DNA of 64,000 nucleotides, taken from contig CP017039.1 of NCBI GenBank assembly GCA_001717545.1, forward strand, positions 1,116,001-1,180,000. The letters run 5' to 3'. The position numbers and the translations under genes were made by a program. The DNA comes from Anaerolineaceae bacterium oral taxon 439 (GTDB lineage: Bacteria > Chloroflexota > Anaerolineae > Anaerolineales > Anaerolineaceae). Below are positions 34,561-43,621 of the stretch, one piece after another. Below the pieces are notes generated by a model that saw only the letters and a program-made list of their open reading frames with translations, did no database searches and had not been told where the DNA came from. How positions within the stretch are numbered: position 1 is the first letter of the stretch; every line of letters starts with the position of its first letter.

Positions 34561-36979
34561 CCTCATTGTCGTCGGATTGGTTTTCAGCGGTGCGTCTGCG
34601 GCGCAGTGGATACCGGATTCCAGCGAAGACGGGACCTGGCGGGTGTACGTCAGCCATGATCTGAACGGCGGGCACTGGGGCGCGGTTTCGATCGATTCGC
34701 ATGTGTTAACGGCCCCCGTTGGTCAGAGCATGCCGCCGGGCGGGCTGGATCAGGAGAAGAGTATTGAACCGATAAAAGTGAACGCCTCGTTCCGCGGCTG
34801 GAGCGTCCGCTTCACCGATTCGTCCAACGGCAACGTGATCTACGACAGCGGCAACGAGGTCTGGGACCTGTATCATCCGTTTGATTACTATCCAAACAAC
34901 CCGCGGGCAATGGACTGTGTAATGACCGCTCGATGGGCAGAGGGCGCGTCGTCTATGGGACCCGAGACGGGTACATGGACGATCCATGTCAATCATGATT
35001 TAAAAGGCGGGTCATTATATAACGGTACACTGCCCTGGCCGCATACCGTCATCACGCCCGTTGGTCAAAATGTGGATATGTTCGTGGCTTTCGAATTCGA
35101 GATGGAACATACGCCAGAGAAAGCAGGCAGTACGTTCGGGGGATGGAGCGTCATTTTCACCGACACGGCCACCGGCGATATTGTTTTCGACGGAAGAGAT
35201 TCTATCTGGAGCCTGTCGGAACCTTTCGCTTACTATCCGGGCAACCCGCGGGAAATGGATCTCCTGATGATCGCCAACTGGAAATCGCCGGTGCCCGAGA
35301 TTGTCGGAGGGAGCAACCTGTGGAAGGTCCATAACATTTTTGAGATTGACGCAGACGCGCAATGGGGAACTTATATCCCTGATTTTACGATAGCCGCTAA
35401 AATCGGCGACAACATGTCTTGGGGCAGCCTGGATCGAGCGAAGAACCCGAACGTCTTCAAACCCGGCTACAGGTTTAAAGGCTGGAGCGTCCGGTTCACC
35501 GACGCGGCTACCGGCAGCGTGATCTACGACAGCGGCGATGAGATCTGGGACCTGGATCATCCGTTCGATTACTATCCTGGCAACCCGGTGGAGATGAATT
35601 GCCGGTTTCTCGCCAGATGGGAAGAGGACCCGAATGCGAGGGCAGAGATCGATTTCTGGCGCATCGATATCATTTATGATCTGAACGGCGGGCACTGGGG
35701 GTCGGAGTTTGAGGGTTTGAAACAACTGATGGCTCCCGAATGGCAAAGCATACCCCTGGATGCCTTAAAGCGTATCGAACCGACAAGGGAAGGCTACAGA
35801 TTCTCAGGCTGGAGCGTCCGCTTCTCCAATCCGGTCAACGGCTATGTGATCTATGACAGCGGTCAGGAGGTCTGGAACCTGGACGTTCCCTTTAATTATT
35901 ATCCTGACAACCCGCCGGAAATGGACTGCCGGTTTCTTGCCAGATGGGTCGTGGACGCGCTGCCTCCGGACCCCGACGCGGAGAGTTGGAGCGTCATCGT
36001 CAGCCATGACCTGAACGGCGGGCATTGGGGCGCGGTTTCGATCGATCCGCATGTGTTAATGGCCCCCGTTGGTCAGAGCATGCCGTCGGACGGGCTGGAT
36101 CCGGAGAAGAGTATCGAACCGGTAAACGAAGGCGCCTCGTTCAGGGGCTGGAGCGTCCGTTTCACTGATCCGGCTAACGGCAGCGTGATCTATGACAGCG
36201 GCGACGAGATCTGGGACCTGTATCATCCGTTCGATTACTATCCTGGCAACCCGCGGAATATGCATTGTGTCATGACCGCTCGATGGGGGGAGGCGTCGTT
36301 TCCGCAGCCCGGCCCGGAGGATACCTGGCGCGTCGTTATCAGCTATGACCTGAACGGCGGGAAATGGCCGCCGGAAGGGGCTCTTTCCCCGCGTACAATA
36401 ACAGGCGTCGCCGGTCGAAGCATGCCGGACGGTGCGTTGGATCCGGAGAGGAAAATCAAGCCGAAGCATCCCTATCTAAAGCTGGCCCGGTTCAAGGGCT
36501 GGAGCGTCCGTTTCACCGATCCGGCTAACGGCAGCGTGATCTATGACAGCGGCGACGAGGTCTGGGACCTGGATCATCCATTCGATTACTATTCTGAAAA
36601 CCCGAAGGAAATGGACTGCCTGATGATCGCTCGATGGAAAGAGCCGCGGGACGGGGAATGGGGCGTCTATATCGATGTTGATCTGAACGGAGGGTTTAGC
36701 GACGCCCAGATTTTTCCGGTGTTGGTAACGGCGCCTATCGGCGAAAGCATACCGACGGAAGAAATAAAGAAAGCGGCTGACTGGGCTCCTCGCTATGACG
36801 GGCTTTGGTTCAAGGGCTGGAGCGTCCGTTTCACCGATCCGGTCACCGGCAACGTGATCTATGACAGCGGCAAACATATCTGGGATTTAAACGAGCCTTT
36901 CCGTTACTATCCTGAAAACCCACGGGTGATGGAGTGCCTGATGACCGCTCGATGGTCATTGCTTCCCGTGGGGAAGTAA
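34514..36979 (+). CDS. Secreted protein of seven InlB-like repeats (array member 3)
   Basis: The 821-residue protein consists of a signal peptide (to ASAAQ, about residue 31) and seven consecutive expanded InlB-like modules of about 105-115 residues. Module starts lie near residues 41, 153, 267, 378, 490, 602 and 713. The constant elements are (D)LNGG near the start, GWSVRFTD in the middle, and W(D/N)L..PF.YYP.NP...(M)xC..ARW at the end. Unlike the repeats of member 2 these are diverged from one another, so this copy is older or not being homogenised. There is no NBR1-type domain and no membrane anchor. The signal peptide and first module match member 4 closely. Confidence 0.87.
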   Translation: MKTKRFGWGIGLAAIVLIVVGLVFSGASAAQWIPDSSEDGTWRVYVSHDLNGGHWGAVSIDSHVLTAPVGQSMPPGGLDQEKSIEPIKVNASFRGWSVRFTDSSNGNVIYDSGNEVWDLYHPFDYYPNNPRAMDCVMTARWAEGASSMGPETGTWTIHVNHDLKGGSLYNGTLPWPHTVITPVGQNVDMFVAFEFEMEHTPEKAGSTFGGWSVIFTDTATGDIVFDGRDSIWSLSEPFAYYPGNPREMDLLMIANWKSPVPEIVGGSNLWKVHNIFEIDADAQWGTYIPDFTIAAKIGDNMSWGSLDRAKNPNVFKPGYRFKGWSVRFTDAATGSVIYDSGDEIWDLDHPFDYYPGNPVEMNCRFLARWEEDPNARAEIDFWRIDIIYDLNGGHWGSEFEGLKQLMAPEWQSIPLDALKRIEPTREGYRFSGWSVRFSNPVNGYVIYDSGQEVWNLDVPFNYYPDNPPEMDCRFLARWVVDALPPDPDAESWSVIVSHDLNGGHWGAVSIDPHVLMAPVGQSMPSDGLDPEKSIEPVNEGASFRGWSVRFTDPANGSVIYDSGDEIWDLYHPFDYYPGNPRNMHCVMTARWGEASFPQPGPEDTWRVVISYDLNGGKWPPEGALSPRTITGVAGRSMPDGALDPERKIKPKHPYLKLARFKGWSVRFTDPANGSVIYDSGDEVWDLDHPFDYYSENPKEMDCLMIARWKEPRDGEWGVYIDVDLNGGFSDAQIFPVLVTAPIGESIPTEEIKKAADWAPRYDGLWFKGWSVRFTDPVTGNVIYDSGKHIWDLNEPFRYYPENPRVMECLMTARWSLLPVGK

Positions 36980-37074
36980 ACCGATCCCGGTTCTGGTAAC
37001 GGGCGGATGGATATGATTCGGAATATGATTTAGAAATCGATTCACGGAATCGAACAGAGAGAAGAGGTGGAAAA

Positions 37075-38520
37075 ATGAAAACGAAACGTTTTGGATGGAT
37101 GATCGGATTGGCGGCGGTCGTACTCGCCGTTGCCGGATCAGTTTTCAGCGGCGCGTCTGCGGCGCAGTGGATACCGGATTCCAGCGAAGACGGGACCTGG
37201 TGGGTGTACGTCAGTCACGACCTGAACGGCGGGCACTGGGACGCGGTTTCGATCGATCCGCATGTGTTAACGGCCCTCAGAGGGCAAAACATGCCGGCGG
37301 ACGGGCTGGATCAGGAGAAGCGTATCGAACCGATAAAAGAGAACGCCTCGTTCCGAGGCTGGAGCGTCCGTTTCACCAACCCGGAGACTGGCGATGTGCT
37401 TTATGACAGCGGCGACGAGGTCTGGAATTTGGATCATCCTTTCGATTATTATCCTGGCAACCCGTTGGAGATGGACTGCCTGATGACCGCTCGATGGGTC
37501 GTGGACATGCCCCTTCCGAATCCCGTTGGAAGGGCCGTGGACATGCTGCCTCCGATTCCCGCCCGACGGGGTGTGGACATGCCGTCTCCGAATCCTGTCG
37601 GAAGGGACGGGGACATGCTGCTTTCGGATTCTGACGATTGCACGCGGTTTACAATGGTTGAGCATGTGACGGTCCCGCCCGGAACGATCATGAAACCGAA
37701 CCAGAATTTTCGGAAAATCTGGCGGGTACGGAATGACAGCACCTGCACATGGACGCCGGAATTTTACTGGGAATTTGACGGCGGATATGATTCGGACGCC
37801 CCCTGGAAGACATATATACCGCATGATGTCGATCCGGGCGAGACGGTCGATATTGCCATGGAAATGAACGCGCTCTATTATGAAGGCGAATTCTGGGGGA
37901 ATTGGATTTTGGCTTATCCCGGGCTTTATTGGGAGTTTACACCTGTGAATGAACGGAAATATATTTCGTACAACTATATTGTCGAAGGAGTTCAGGATCA
38001 GCCCCCCGCTGTGACGCCTATGCCGGATTCCGACGAATGCACGCGGTTTACAATGGTTGAGCATGTGACGGTTCCGCCCGGAACGATCATGAAACCGAAC
38101 CAGAATTTTCGGAAGATCTGGCGGGTGCGGAATGACAGCACCTGCACATGGACGCCGGAATTTTACTGGGAATTTGACGGCGGATATGATTCGGACGCTC
38201 CCTGGAAGACATATATACCGCATAATGTCGATCCGGGCGAGACGGTCGATATTGCCATGGAAATGAACGCGCTCTATTATGAAGGCGAATTCTGGGGGAA
38301 TTGGATTTTGGCTTATCCCGGGCTTTATTGGGAGTTTACACCTGTGAATGAACGGAAATATATTTCGTACAACTATATTGTCAAAGAAGTTCAGGATCAG
38401 GATTGGTTCCCTGAAATAAATGATACCTCATTGACGGTAATCGATAAGGATCTGCTGAATCTCGATTTACCGGATTTTTTCCCGGAACCGACGATTGCAT
38501 GGCCGCCGGTTATTCGATGA
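37075..38520 (+). CDS. Secreted protein with one InlB-like repeat and two NBR1-Ig domains (array member 4)
   Basis: The 481-residue product starts with the same signal peptide and first InlB-like module as member 3 (about residues 1-142). A degenerate linker follows in which a (V)DM.P.P(N)P.(G)R unit is repeated about three times. Two NBR1-type Ig domains come next (FTMVEHVTVPPGTIMKPNQ..., FRKIWRVRNDSTCTW, EFWGNWIL). They are 399 bp apart and nearly identical. The short C-terminus ends PEPTIAWPPVIR. The stop codon sits at the very start of the duplicated leader of member 5. It looks like a chimera of members 2 and 3 made by module shuffling. Confidence 0.85.
   Translation: MKTKRFGWMIGLAAVVLAVAGSVFSGASAAQWIPDSSEDGTWWVYVSHDLNGGHWDAVSIDPHVLTALRGQNMPADGLDQEKRIEPIKENASFRGWSVRFTNPETGDVLYDSGDEVWNLDHPFDYYPGNPLEMDCLMTARWVVDMPLPNPVGRAVDMLPPIPARRGVDMPSPNPVGRDGDMLLSDSDDCTRFTMVEHVTVPPGTIMKPNQNFRKIWRVRNDSTCTWTPEFYWEFDGGYDSDAPWKTYIPHDVDPGETVDIAMEMNALYYEGEFWGNWILAYPGLYWEFTPVNERKYISYNYIVEGVQDQPPAVTPMPDSDECTRFTMVEHVTVPPGTIMKPNQNFRKIWRVRNDSTCTWTPEFYWEFDGGYDSDAPWKTYIPHNVDPGETVDIAMEMNALYYEGEFWGNWILAYPGLYWEFTPVNERKYISYNYIVKEVQDQDWFPEINDTSLTVIDKDLLNLDLPDFFPEPTIAWPPVIR
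37639..38382 (+). repeat. Two near-identical NBR1-Ig coding repeats, 399-bp period
   Basis: The unit of about 345 bp starting at TGC 37639 recurs at 38038 with only scattered changes (for example GATGTC versus AATGTC in the middle). The 399-bp offset equals 133 codons, so the reading frame is kept. Confidence 0.92.
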
Positions 38521-38587
38521 CGGGGGTATCGGAGCGAGGTTGCGAACCTCATGTAAGTTTGGAAGAGATTAAAGAGAGGAGTCCGAC

Positions 38588-39952
38588 ATGAAGAAAAAGA
38601 TATTCTTTTTCATTGGAATACTGATTATCGGATTGATAACGTTTGGGCCGGCGAGCCGGGCGTTCGCGCAGGATTTAATCGCGACCATGGTCAGACAGAC
38701 GATCGACGCGATGATTACGCCGACGCCGACGGTCTCGATTAAAGATATTAAAATCGGCGTTTTCGTCAACCAGACGGTCGAGGCCTACTATACCGGGACG
38801 CCGACGCCGCTCCCGAAGCCGGAGAATCTCGAAACGGCGGTTTACGGGACGTTGGAGGCGATGAAACCGACGGCGACGCCGTCGGCGGAGGATCTCGAAA
38901 TCGCGATCGCGGTCCATCAGACGGTTCAGGCGCTCTTCCCGCCCGCCCCGACTGCCGACCTGGCCGCGCAGCTGCGGCAGACGATCGCGGCGTTCGAAGC
39001 GGCGCGGAACGATTCGGCGGTCCGCGCGCAGACGATGATGGCTCAGACGATCTCGGCGCTGGAGACGGCGGCGGCGGGGCGGAACCCGGTCGTTCCGACC
39101 CAGAGCGCGCCGGTCTGGAACCCAGCCGTCCCAGCCGCTCCGCCTGCGGCCCCCCCAGCCGCTCCGCCTGCGCCTCCCCCGGTCGTTCCGACGGCGAGGC
39201 CGTGCGAATCGTTCCGCTTTGTCGCGGACGTTTCGATCCCGGACGGGACAGTCATGAAGCCGGGGCAATCGTTTACGAAAACCTGGCGGATCCAGAATAC
39301 GGGGAGCTGCGTCTGGTCGACGGCGTACCAGCTGTCCTTCGCGCGCGGGGACCAGATGAACGCGCCGGCGGGAGTTCCGCTGACGCGGAACGTTAATCCG
39401 GGCGAGTCGGTCGATCTTACCGTTCCGATGGTCGCGCCGATGGCCTCCGGGAAGTACCGCGGGAACTGGCTGATGCGCAGCCCGTCGGGCCAGCTGTTCG
39501 GGCTGGGCTCGGGCGGAAAAGACGGCGTCTGGGTCGATATCCGAGTCCAGGCCGGGAGCGCTCCCCCGCCGCCGGCTTCGCCGCCGCAGCAGTTCAGATG
39601 CGAACATGTTTCAACGGTTTTCAACGACGTTCGAATGCCTGAAGGGATCGACGCGATCCAGATGACGATCAACCTGAAAAATACCGGGAGCGCGACCTGG
39701 TCCAAAGATAACGTTGATCTCGTTTTTACGAGCGCGCGGTTTTGGACGGACGGTTATATCAGCGTCGGCAAGCGCTATGATTTAGCCAATTCAGTTTCGC
39801 CCGGGGATTCCGCAACGTTTACGGTGATTTGCGATGACTGCTATGACGATCTCTTTGAAAGTCCGGCGAACAATGTCATCTGGACGCTGATGAGCGGTTC
39901 GGATCGGATTTGCGAGTTTGACCTGACGAAAAATAAAATTGAAAACTGGTAA
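38588..39952 (+). CDS. Secreted NBR1-type Ig domain protein (array member 5)
   Basis: The 454-residue product has the same first ~70 residues as member 2 (recent duplication), a Thr/Pro-punctuated N-terminal region to about residue 165, and a Pro/Ala linker with a short PPAAPPA repeat. A canonical NBR1-type Ig domain follows (about 202-320: VSIPDGTVMKPGQSFTKTWR, NTGSCVWSTAYQLSF, GKYRGNWLM, DGVWVDIRV). A second diverged Ig-like domain resembles the C-terminus of member 1. ATG and ribosome-binding site are clear. The gene ends with a strong terminator, closing the array. Confidence 0.87.
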   Translation: MKKKIFFFIGILIIGLITFGPASRAFAQDLIATMVRQTIDAMITPTPTVSIKDIKIGVFVNQTVEAYYTGTPTPLPKPENLETAVYGTLEAMKPTATPSAEDLEIAIAVHQTVQALFPPAPTADLAAQLRQTIAAFEAARNDSAVRAQTMMAQTISALETAAAGRNPVVPTQSAPVWNPAVPAAPPAAPPAAPPAPPPVVPTARPCESFRFVADVSIPDGTVMKPGQSFTKTWRIQNTGSCVWSTAYQLSFARGDQMNAPAGVPLTRNVNPGESVDLTVPMVAPMASGKYRGNWLMRSPSGQLFGLGSGGKDGVWVDIRVQAGSAPPPPASPPQQFRCEHVSTVFNDVRMPEGIDAIQMTINLKNTGSATWSKDNVDLVFTSARFWTDGYISVGKRYDLANSVSPGDSATFTVICDDCYDDLFESPANNVIWTLMSGSDRICEFDLTKNKIENW

Positions 39953-39996
39953 CACGGTTCTGTATTTTGTAAAAGAGCCTCAAAGAGGCAGCCGGT

Positions 39997-40043
39997 CGCG
40001 GCAGAGCTTCCGTTTTCAGAAGCCTGCCGCGATGGTTTTTTTT
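39997..40043 (+). terminator. Terminator of the secreted-protein array
   Basis: A long stem (39997-40004 with 40023-40030, extended by GCTTC/GAAGC inside) is followed by eight T at 40036-40043. Confidence 0.9.
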
Positions 40044-40070
40044 CTGAGGTGAAAGAAAAATCGGGATCTT

Positions 40071-40100
40071 TTTCAATAGTTTTCAGATTTCGGGTAAAAT
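40071..40100 (+). promoter_or_regulatory. rnpB promoter
   Basis: TTTCAA (40071-40076) and TAAAAT (40095-40100) with an 18-bp spacer; the RNA is predicted to begin about seven bases later. Confidence 0.6.
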
Positions 40101-40106
40101 ATAGAT

Positions 40107-40502
40107 GCCGGGTTGGTCAGATGATCGCGGTGTGACGTGGTTCATACCGAGGAAAGTCCGCACTCCTTAGAGCAAGATGCCGGATAACGTCCGGGGCGGG
40201 GCAACCTGCCGGAACAGGGCCACAGAAAAAAGATCGCTTCGCGGAAGCGGAGTCAGAGTGAAAAGGTAGTGTAAGAGACTACCGGCGTGGATGGCAACAT
40301 CGCGGCCAGGCAACCCCCATCTGGAGCAAGGCCAAGCAGGAGCGAAGACTGTCGCGTACAGGCGAGGATCTGCTCGATCCCCATATAAGCTCCGGGTAGG
40401 CTGCTAGAGTCGTGCAGTAATGTACGTCCCAGAGAGATGGTCATCTCAGCGGGAGAACTCGAGGTCTCCTCTGAACAGAATGCGGCTTATAGATCAACCC
40501 GC
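40107..40502 (+). ncRNA. rnpB: RNase P RNA (bacterial class A)
   Basis: The universally conserved segments are present: GAGGAAAGTCCGCACTCC near the 5' end, AGTGAAAAGG in the middle and ACAGAATGCGGCTTATAG near the 3' end. The 5' end (GGGTTGGT) pairs with ATCAACCC at the 3' end to form P1. This is the catalytic RNA that matures tRNA 5' ends; its protein partner is encoded at 2.4 kb. Both boundaries are set from the P1 pairing and may be off by a few bases. Confidence 0.96.
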
Positions 40503-40519
40503 TTTTTTATGAATCCGAT

Positions 40520-40544
40520 AAGAGCGACTCGCCGTCGCTCTTTT
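40520..40544 (+). terminator. Terminator downstream of rnpB
   Basis: A 9-bp perfect stem (40520-40528 with 40534-40542, five-base loop) ends in a short T-run. Confidence 0.75.
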
Positions 40545-40688
40545 ACGTCTGCGCTTTCAGGCAGCGGCTGCTTTTAGCTGGAAGCAGGCCGTTATATAAA
40601 AACGTGTAATCAAATTTCCGCATATGACGTAAAAACTCCGCCTGTCATTCTAAGCTGAAAGCTGTTGATTCGGGTTCCCCTGCGTTTA

Positions 40689-40765
40689 TCTGCATATGAA
40701 TCGTCGGTTTTATATGCAGAAACGGGAAGCCTGTCTGCATATAAAACCGGAAAAACAGATGCAGA
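40689..40765 (+). repeat. Alternating inverted repeats, four arms of TCTGCAT
   Basis: Arms occur at 40689-40697 (+), 40712-40720 (-), 40734-40742 (+) and 40759-40765 (-). The middle two extend to a perfect 16-bp inverted repeat (40705-40720 with 40734-40749). The outer arms can instead form two side-by-side hairpins, so the structures exclude one another. The rest of 40545-40865 has no gene; a TACAAT at 40828-40833 may be the -10 for the next gene. Confidence 0.8.
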
Positions 40766-40865
40766 ATCGAGGTTCGGTATCTTTTTTTATCTATACCAGT
40801 CTTAAACCAAATGAGCGGCCGATCCCGTACAATAAAATCAGGCTTATTGGAAACGGAGGGAAAGG

Positions 40866-42626
40866 ATGAAAATCAATCCATTCAAAGCTTTACGAAGAAT
40901 TGCGCCGCTGAACGCGGCCGCCGTACTCTTCATCGCGGGCATGATCGTTAACGGGGCCGGCGCGGCGGACGCGGAGACGATCCGCTTCACCGGAACGAGC
41001 GCAGACAGCGATTCGTCCGCGGTCAGTGCCGAGGGGTCGACCGTGACGATATCCGCGGCGGGAAGCTATCGGCTGACCGGCGAGCTCGCGGACGGTCGGC
41101 TCGTCGTCGATCCGGAGGACGGCGCGAACGTCGTTCTTATTTTCGACGGCGTTTCGATCCATTCTTCGACCGGGTCGCCGCTGGCGATTCTGAACGGAAA
41201 AGAAACGGAGATCGTTTTAGCGGATGGGAGCGTCAATAACCTTTCTAACGCGCGCGCAACCGTTTCTCCGGATCCGGAGACCGACGAACCGAACGCGGCG
41301 CTTTACAGCAGGGCCGACCTGACGATCAGCGGGACCGGTACGCTCAATCTGACCGGCGCTTATAACGACGGGATCAACGGCAAGGATACGCTGACGATTA
41401 ACGGCGGGTCAATTAACGTTACCGCGGTTGACGACGGGATCCGCGGTAAGGATGCGCTGACGGTGAACGGCGGGAAGCTGACGGTAACGGCCGGCGGAGA
41501 CGGGCTGAAATCCGATAACGATTCGGACGCGGCGAAAGGGACGATTACGATTTCGGGCGGCGAGCTCGAAATCGTCGCCGCAGGAGACGGCGTTTCAGCG
41601 TATACCGGCGTGATCGTCAGCGGCGGGACCGCGACGATTCAGAGCGGCGGCGGATATCAGTCGTCCGTCTCCTCGGATCAGTCCGCCAAAGGCGTCAAGG
41701 CCGGAAGCGATATCCGGATCGAAGCGGGAACGCTGACGGTCAGCGCCGCCGAGGACGGGATCCATTCCGACGGCTCGATTGCGATCCAGGGCGGAGAAAT
41801 TGTCCTTTCCGCCGGGGACGATGGAATTCGCGCCGAAAGCGCGCTGACGATCGACGGCGGCGCAGTCACGGTCCGGACGGCGTACGAGGGACTGGAGGCG
41901 GCGGATATTACGCTCAACGACGGAACGGTAACGGTTACGTCTCAGGACGACTCGCTCAATATTTCCGACGGGAGCGGCGGTTCCCAGGACGGGTTCGGCT
42001 TCGGCCGCGGAGGGTTCGAGGTGACGGACGGAAAGCTGACGATTAACGGCGGGACGCTCCTGGTGACGACGGTTTCGGGCGACAGCCTCGATTCGAACGG
42101 CGGACTGGAAATTAACGGCGGACTGGTCCTGATCAACGGGACGACGAGCAACGGCAACGGGTCGCTGGACGTCAACGGCAGCTTCACGGTTAACGGCGGA
42201 ACGCTGATCAGCGTCGGATCGGCGGGTATGGCGCAGGTCCCGGACGCGGCCTCGGCGCAGAATCTGGTAATGATTACGGTTTCGGGCGGAACGGGCGGAG
42301 AGCTGGTTCATATCGGCGACGCGAATGGGAACGGGCTGATGACGTTCGAGCCGACGACGGATTGGCAGGCGCTGTATTTTTCTTCGCCCGAATTGGAGAT
42401 CGGCGAGACGTATACGCTTTCCGTCGGCGGAACGGTCAGCGGCAGCGAGATTTTCGGATATTATCCCGACGGGGAATATTCGGGAGGAACCGTGCTGGAG
42501 ACGTTTACACTGACGTCGAATATTACAACGGTCGGCAGCGGCGGTTTTGGCAGTGGTCCTGGCGGTCCTGGCGGGGGCCCTGGCGGCCCCGGCGAGTTTG
42601 ACCGTCCCGGTGGGGGGCGGCGCTGA
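40866..42626 (+). CDS. Carbohydrate-binding beta-helix protein (DUF4353-like), secreted
   Basis: The 586-residue secreted protein has an N-terminal signal segment (about residues 17-37) and a long right-handed beta-helix-like repeat region. Its units read ADLTISGTGTLNLTGAYNDG, DTLTINGGSINVTAVDDGI, GKDALTVNGGKLTV and so on. This is the layout of the DUF4353 carbohydrate-binding family often found beside CotH, VTC and DUF4956 genes. The C-terminus is very Gly/Pro-rich (GPGGPGGGPGGPGEF) and basic at the end. GGAGGG precedes the ATG. It starts a group with the VTC, DUF4956 and two-component genes, though a terminator-like hairpin separates it from them. Confidence 0.85.
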   Translation: MKINPFKALRRIAPLNAAAVLFIAGMIVNGAGAADAETIRFTGTSADSDSSAVSAEGSTVTISAAGSYRLTGELADGRLVVDPEDGANVVLIFDGVSIHSSTGSPLAILNGKETEIVLADGSVNNLSNARATVSPDPETDEPNAALYSRADLTISGTGTLNLTGAYNDGINGKDTLTINGGSINVTAVDDGIRGKDALTVNGGKLTVTAGGDGLKSDNDSDAAKGTITISGGELEIVAAGDGVSAYTGVIVSGGTATIQSGGGYQSSVSSDQSAKGVKAGSDIRIEAGTLTVSAAEDGIHSDGSIAIQGGEIVLSAGDDGIRAESALTIDGGAVTVRTAYEGLEAADITLNDGTVTVTSQDDSLNISDGSGGSQDGFGFGRGGFEVTDGKLTINGGTLLVTTVSGDSLDSNGGLEINGGLVLINGTTSNGNGSLDVNGSFTVNGGTLISVGSAGMAQVPDAASAQNLVMITVSGGTGGELVHIGDANGNGLMTFEPTTDWQALYFSSPELEIGETYTLSVGGTVSGSEIFGYYPDGEYSGGTVLETFTLTSNITTVGSGGFGSGPGGPGGGPGGPGEFDRPGGGRR

Positions 42627-42660
42627 TCGCGGAAGAGTCGGGCAGGCGTTTTACGGGAAT

Positions 42661-42705
42661 GCGTTCCGGAGGCCTTCGGGCTTTCGGGACGCGTCTTTTT
42701 CTTTT
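42661..42705 (+). terminator. Probable terminator after the beta-helix gene
   Basis: GCGTTCC (42661-42667) pairs with GGGACGC (42686-42692), with an inner GC hairpin, followed by a T-rich tract. Confidence 0.65.
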
Positions 42706-42793
42706 CTATACGGTTCCTAAACCATTCGCGCCTTCAGATCCGATATGATAAGCGCAGGATGTACAAGGAAAGTTGGAGGGAAAGGAGGCGGCG

Positions 42794-43621
42794 ATGAACA
42801 TGCCTGTTCACATCCCGCAAACAGATACGATCGCGCGGGTCAGCCTGGACAATCTGGAGCTGCGTGAAACCGCGACGTTGAAGAGGATCGCGGATCGTTT
42901 CGACGCGATAACGCTCGCTGAAATGGATTCCGTAAAGCTGATGGATCGGGTCGATCGGAAATACGTTTTAAAGCTGCATGATCTTCCGGAGATTTTAGCG
43001 TCGGTTCGCGGCGATTATCGGATTTTATCCGTTGAAGGAGCGCGGCTCAATCATTACCGGACGGTTTATTTTGATACCGACGGTTTCGAGCTTTATGCGA
43101 ATCATGTTACGCTGCGGAAGAACCGTTATAAGGTCCGCGTTCGCGAATACTCGGAATCGCGCCTGACCTTTTTAGAAGTCAAGCGCAAGACGAATAACGG
43201 GCGGACGATTAAGACGCGCGAGCCGATCGGATCTTTTACTGAGATGTCGGCGGGAGGCGAGCGCCTTGAAATCGAGCTGGCTGGAAACGTTCGGCGGCTC
43301 GGCGCGAAGCTCTGGAATAATTTCAGCCGCATGACCCTCGTCAGCCGAACCGGACAGGAGCGCGTCACGATCGACGTCGGTATTTCGCTGTTGACGCCGG
43401 AAAACGCGCTGTATCTGGATCGGATCGCGGTCGCGGAGGTCAAAACCGGGAGCTCGGCTCAGGCTTCGTTGTTTGCGAATCAGATGAAAGCCTATCGCTA
43501 TCATGCGCAGTCGTTCAGTAAATACGCCGTCGGGATTAACGCGCTGTACGACGGCGTGAAAAAGAATGCGATGAAGCCGATCATGCTGCAATTAAAAAAG
43601 ATGATGGGAGGGACGTCATGA
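42794..43621 (+). CDS. VTC-domain protein (polyphosphate polymerase-like)
   Basis: The 275-residue cytoplasmic protein has the VTC tunnel-domain pattern of alternating basic strands: MDRVDRKYVLKLHDL, TVYFDTDGFELYANH, LRKNRYKVRVREY, FLEVKRKTNNGRTIKTREP and a C-terminal AVAEVKTGSS. In yeast Vtc4 such residues line the tunnel that makes polyphosphate from ATP; bacterial homologues beside DUF4956 are presumed similar, but their activity is unproven. AAAGGAGG five bases before the ATG at 42794 fixes the start, although the frame is open slightly upstream. Its stop overlaps the DUF4956 start (ATGA). Confidence 0.87.
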   Translation: MNMPVHIPQTDTIARVSLDNLELRETATLKRIADRFDAITLAEMDSVKLMDRVDRKYVLKLHDLPEILASVRGDYRILSVEGARLNHYRTVYFDTDGFELYANHVTLRKNRYKVRVREYSESRLTFLEVKRKTNNGRTIKTREPIGSFTEMSAGGERLEIELAGNVRRLGAKLWNNFSRMTLVSRTGQERVTIDVGISLLTPENALYLDRIAVAEVKTGSSAQASLFANQMKAYRYHAQSFSKYAVGINALYDGVKKNAMKPIMLQLKKMMGGTS

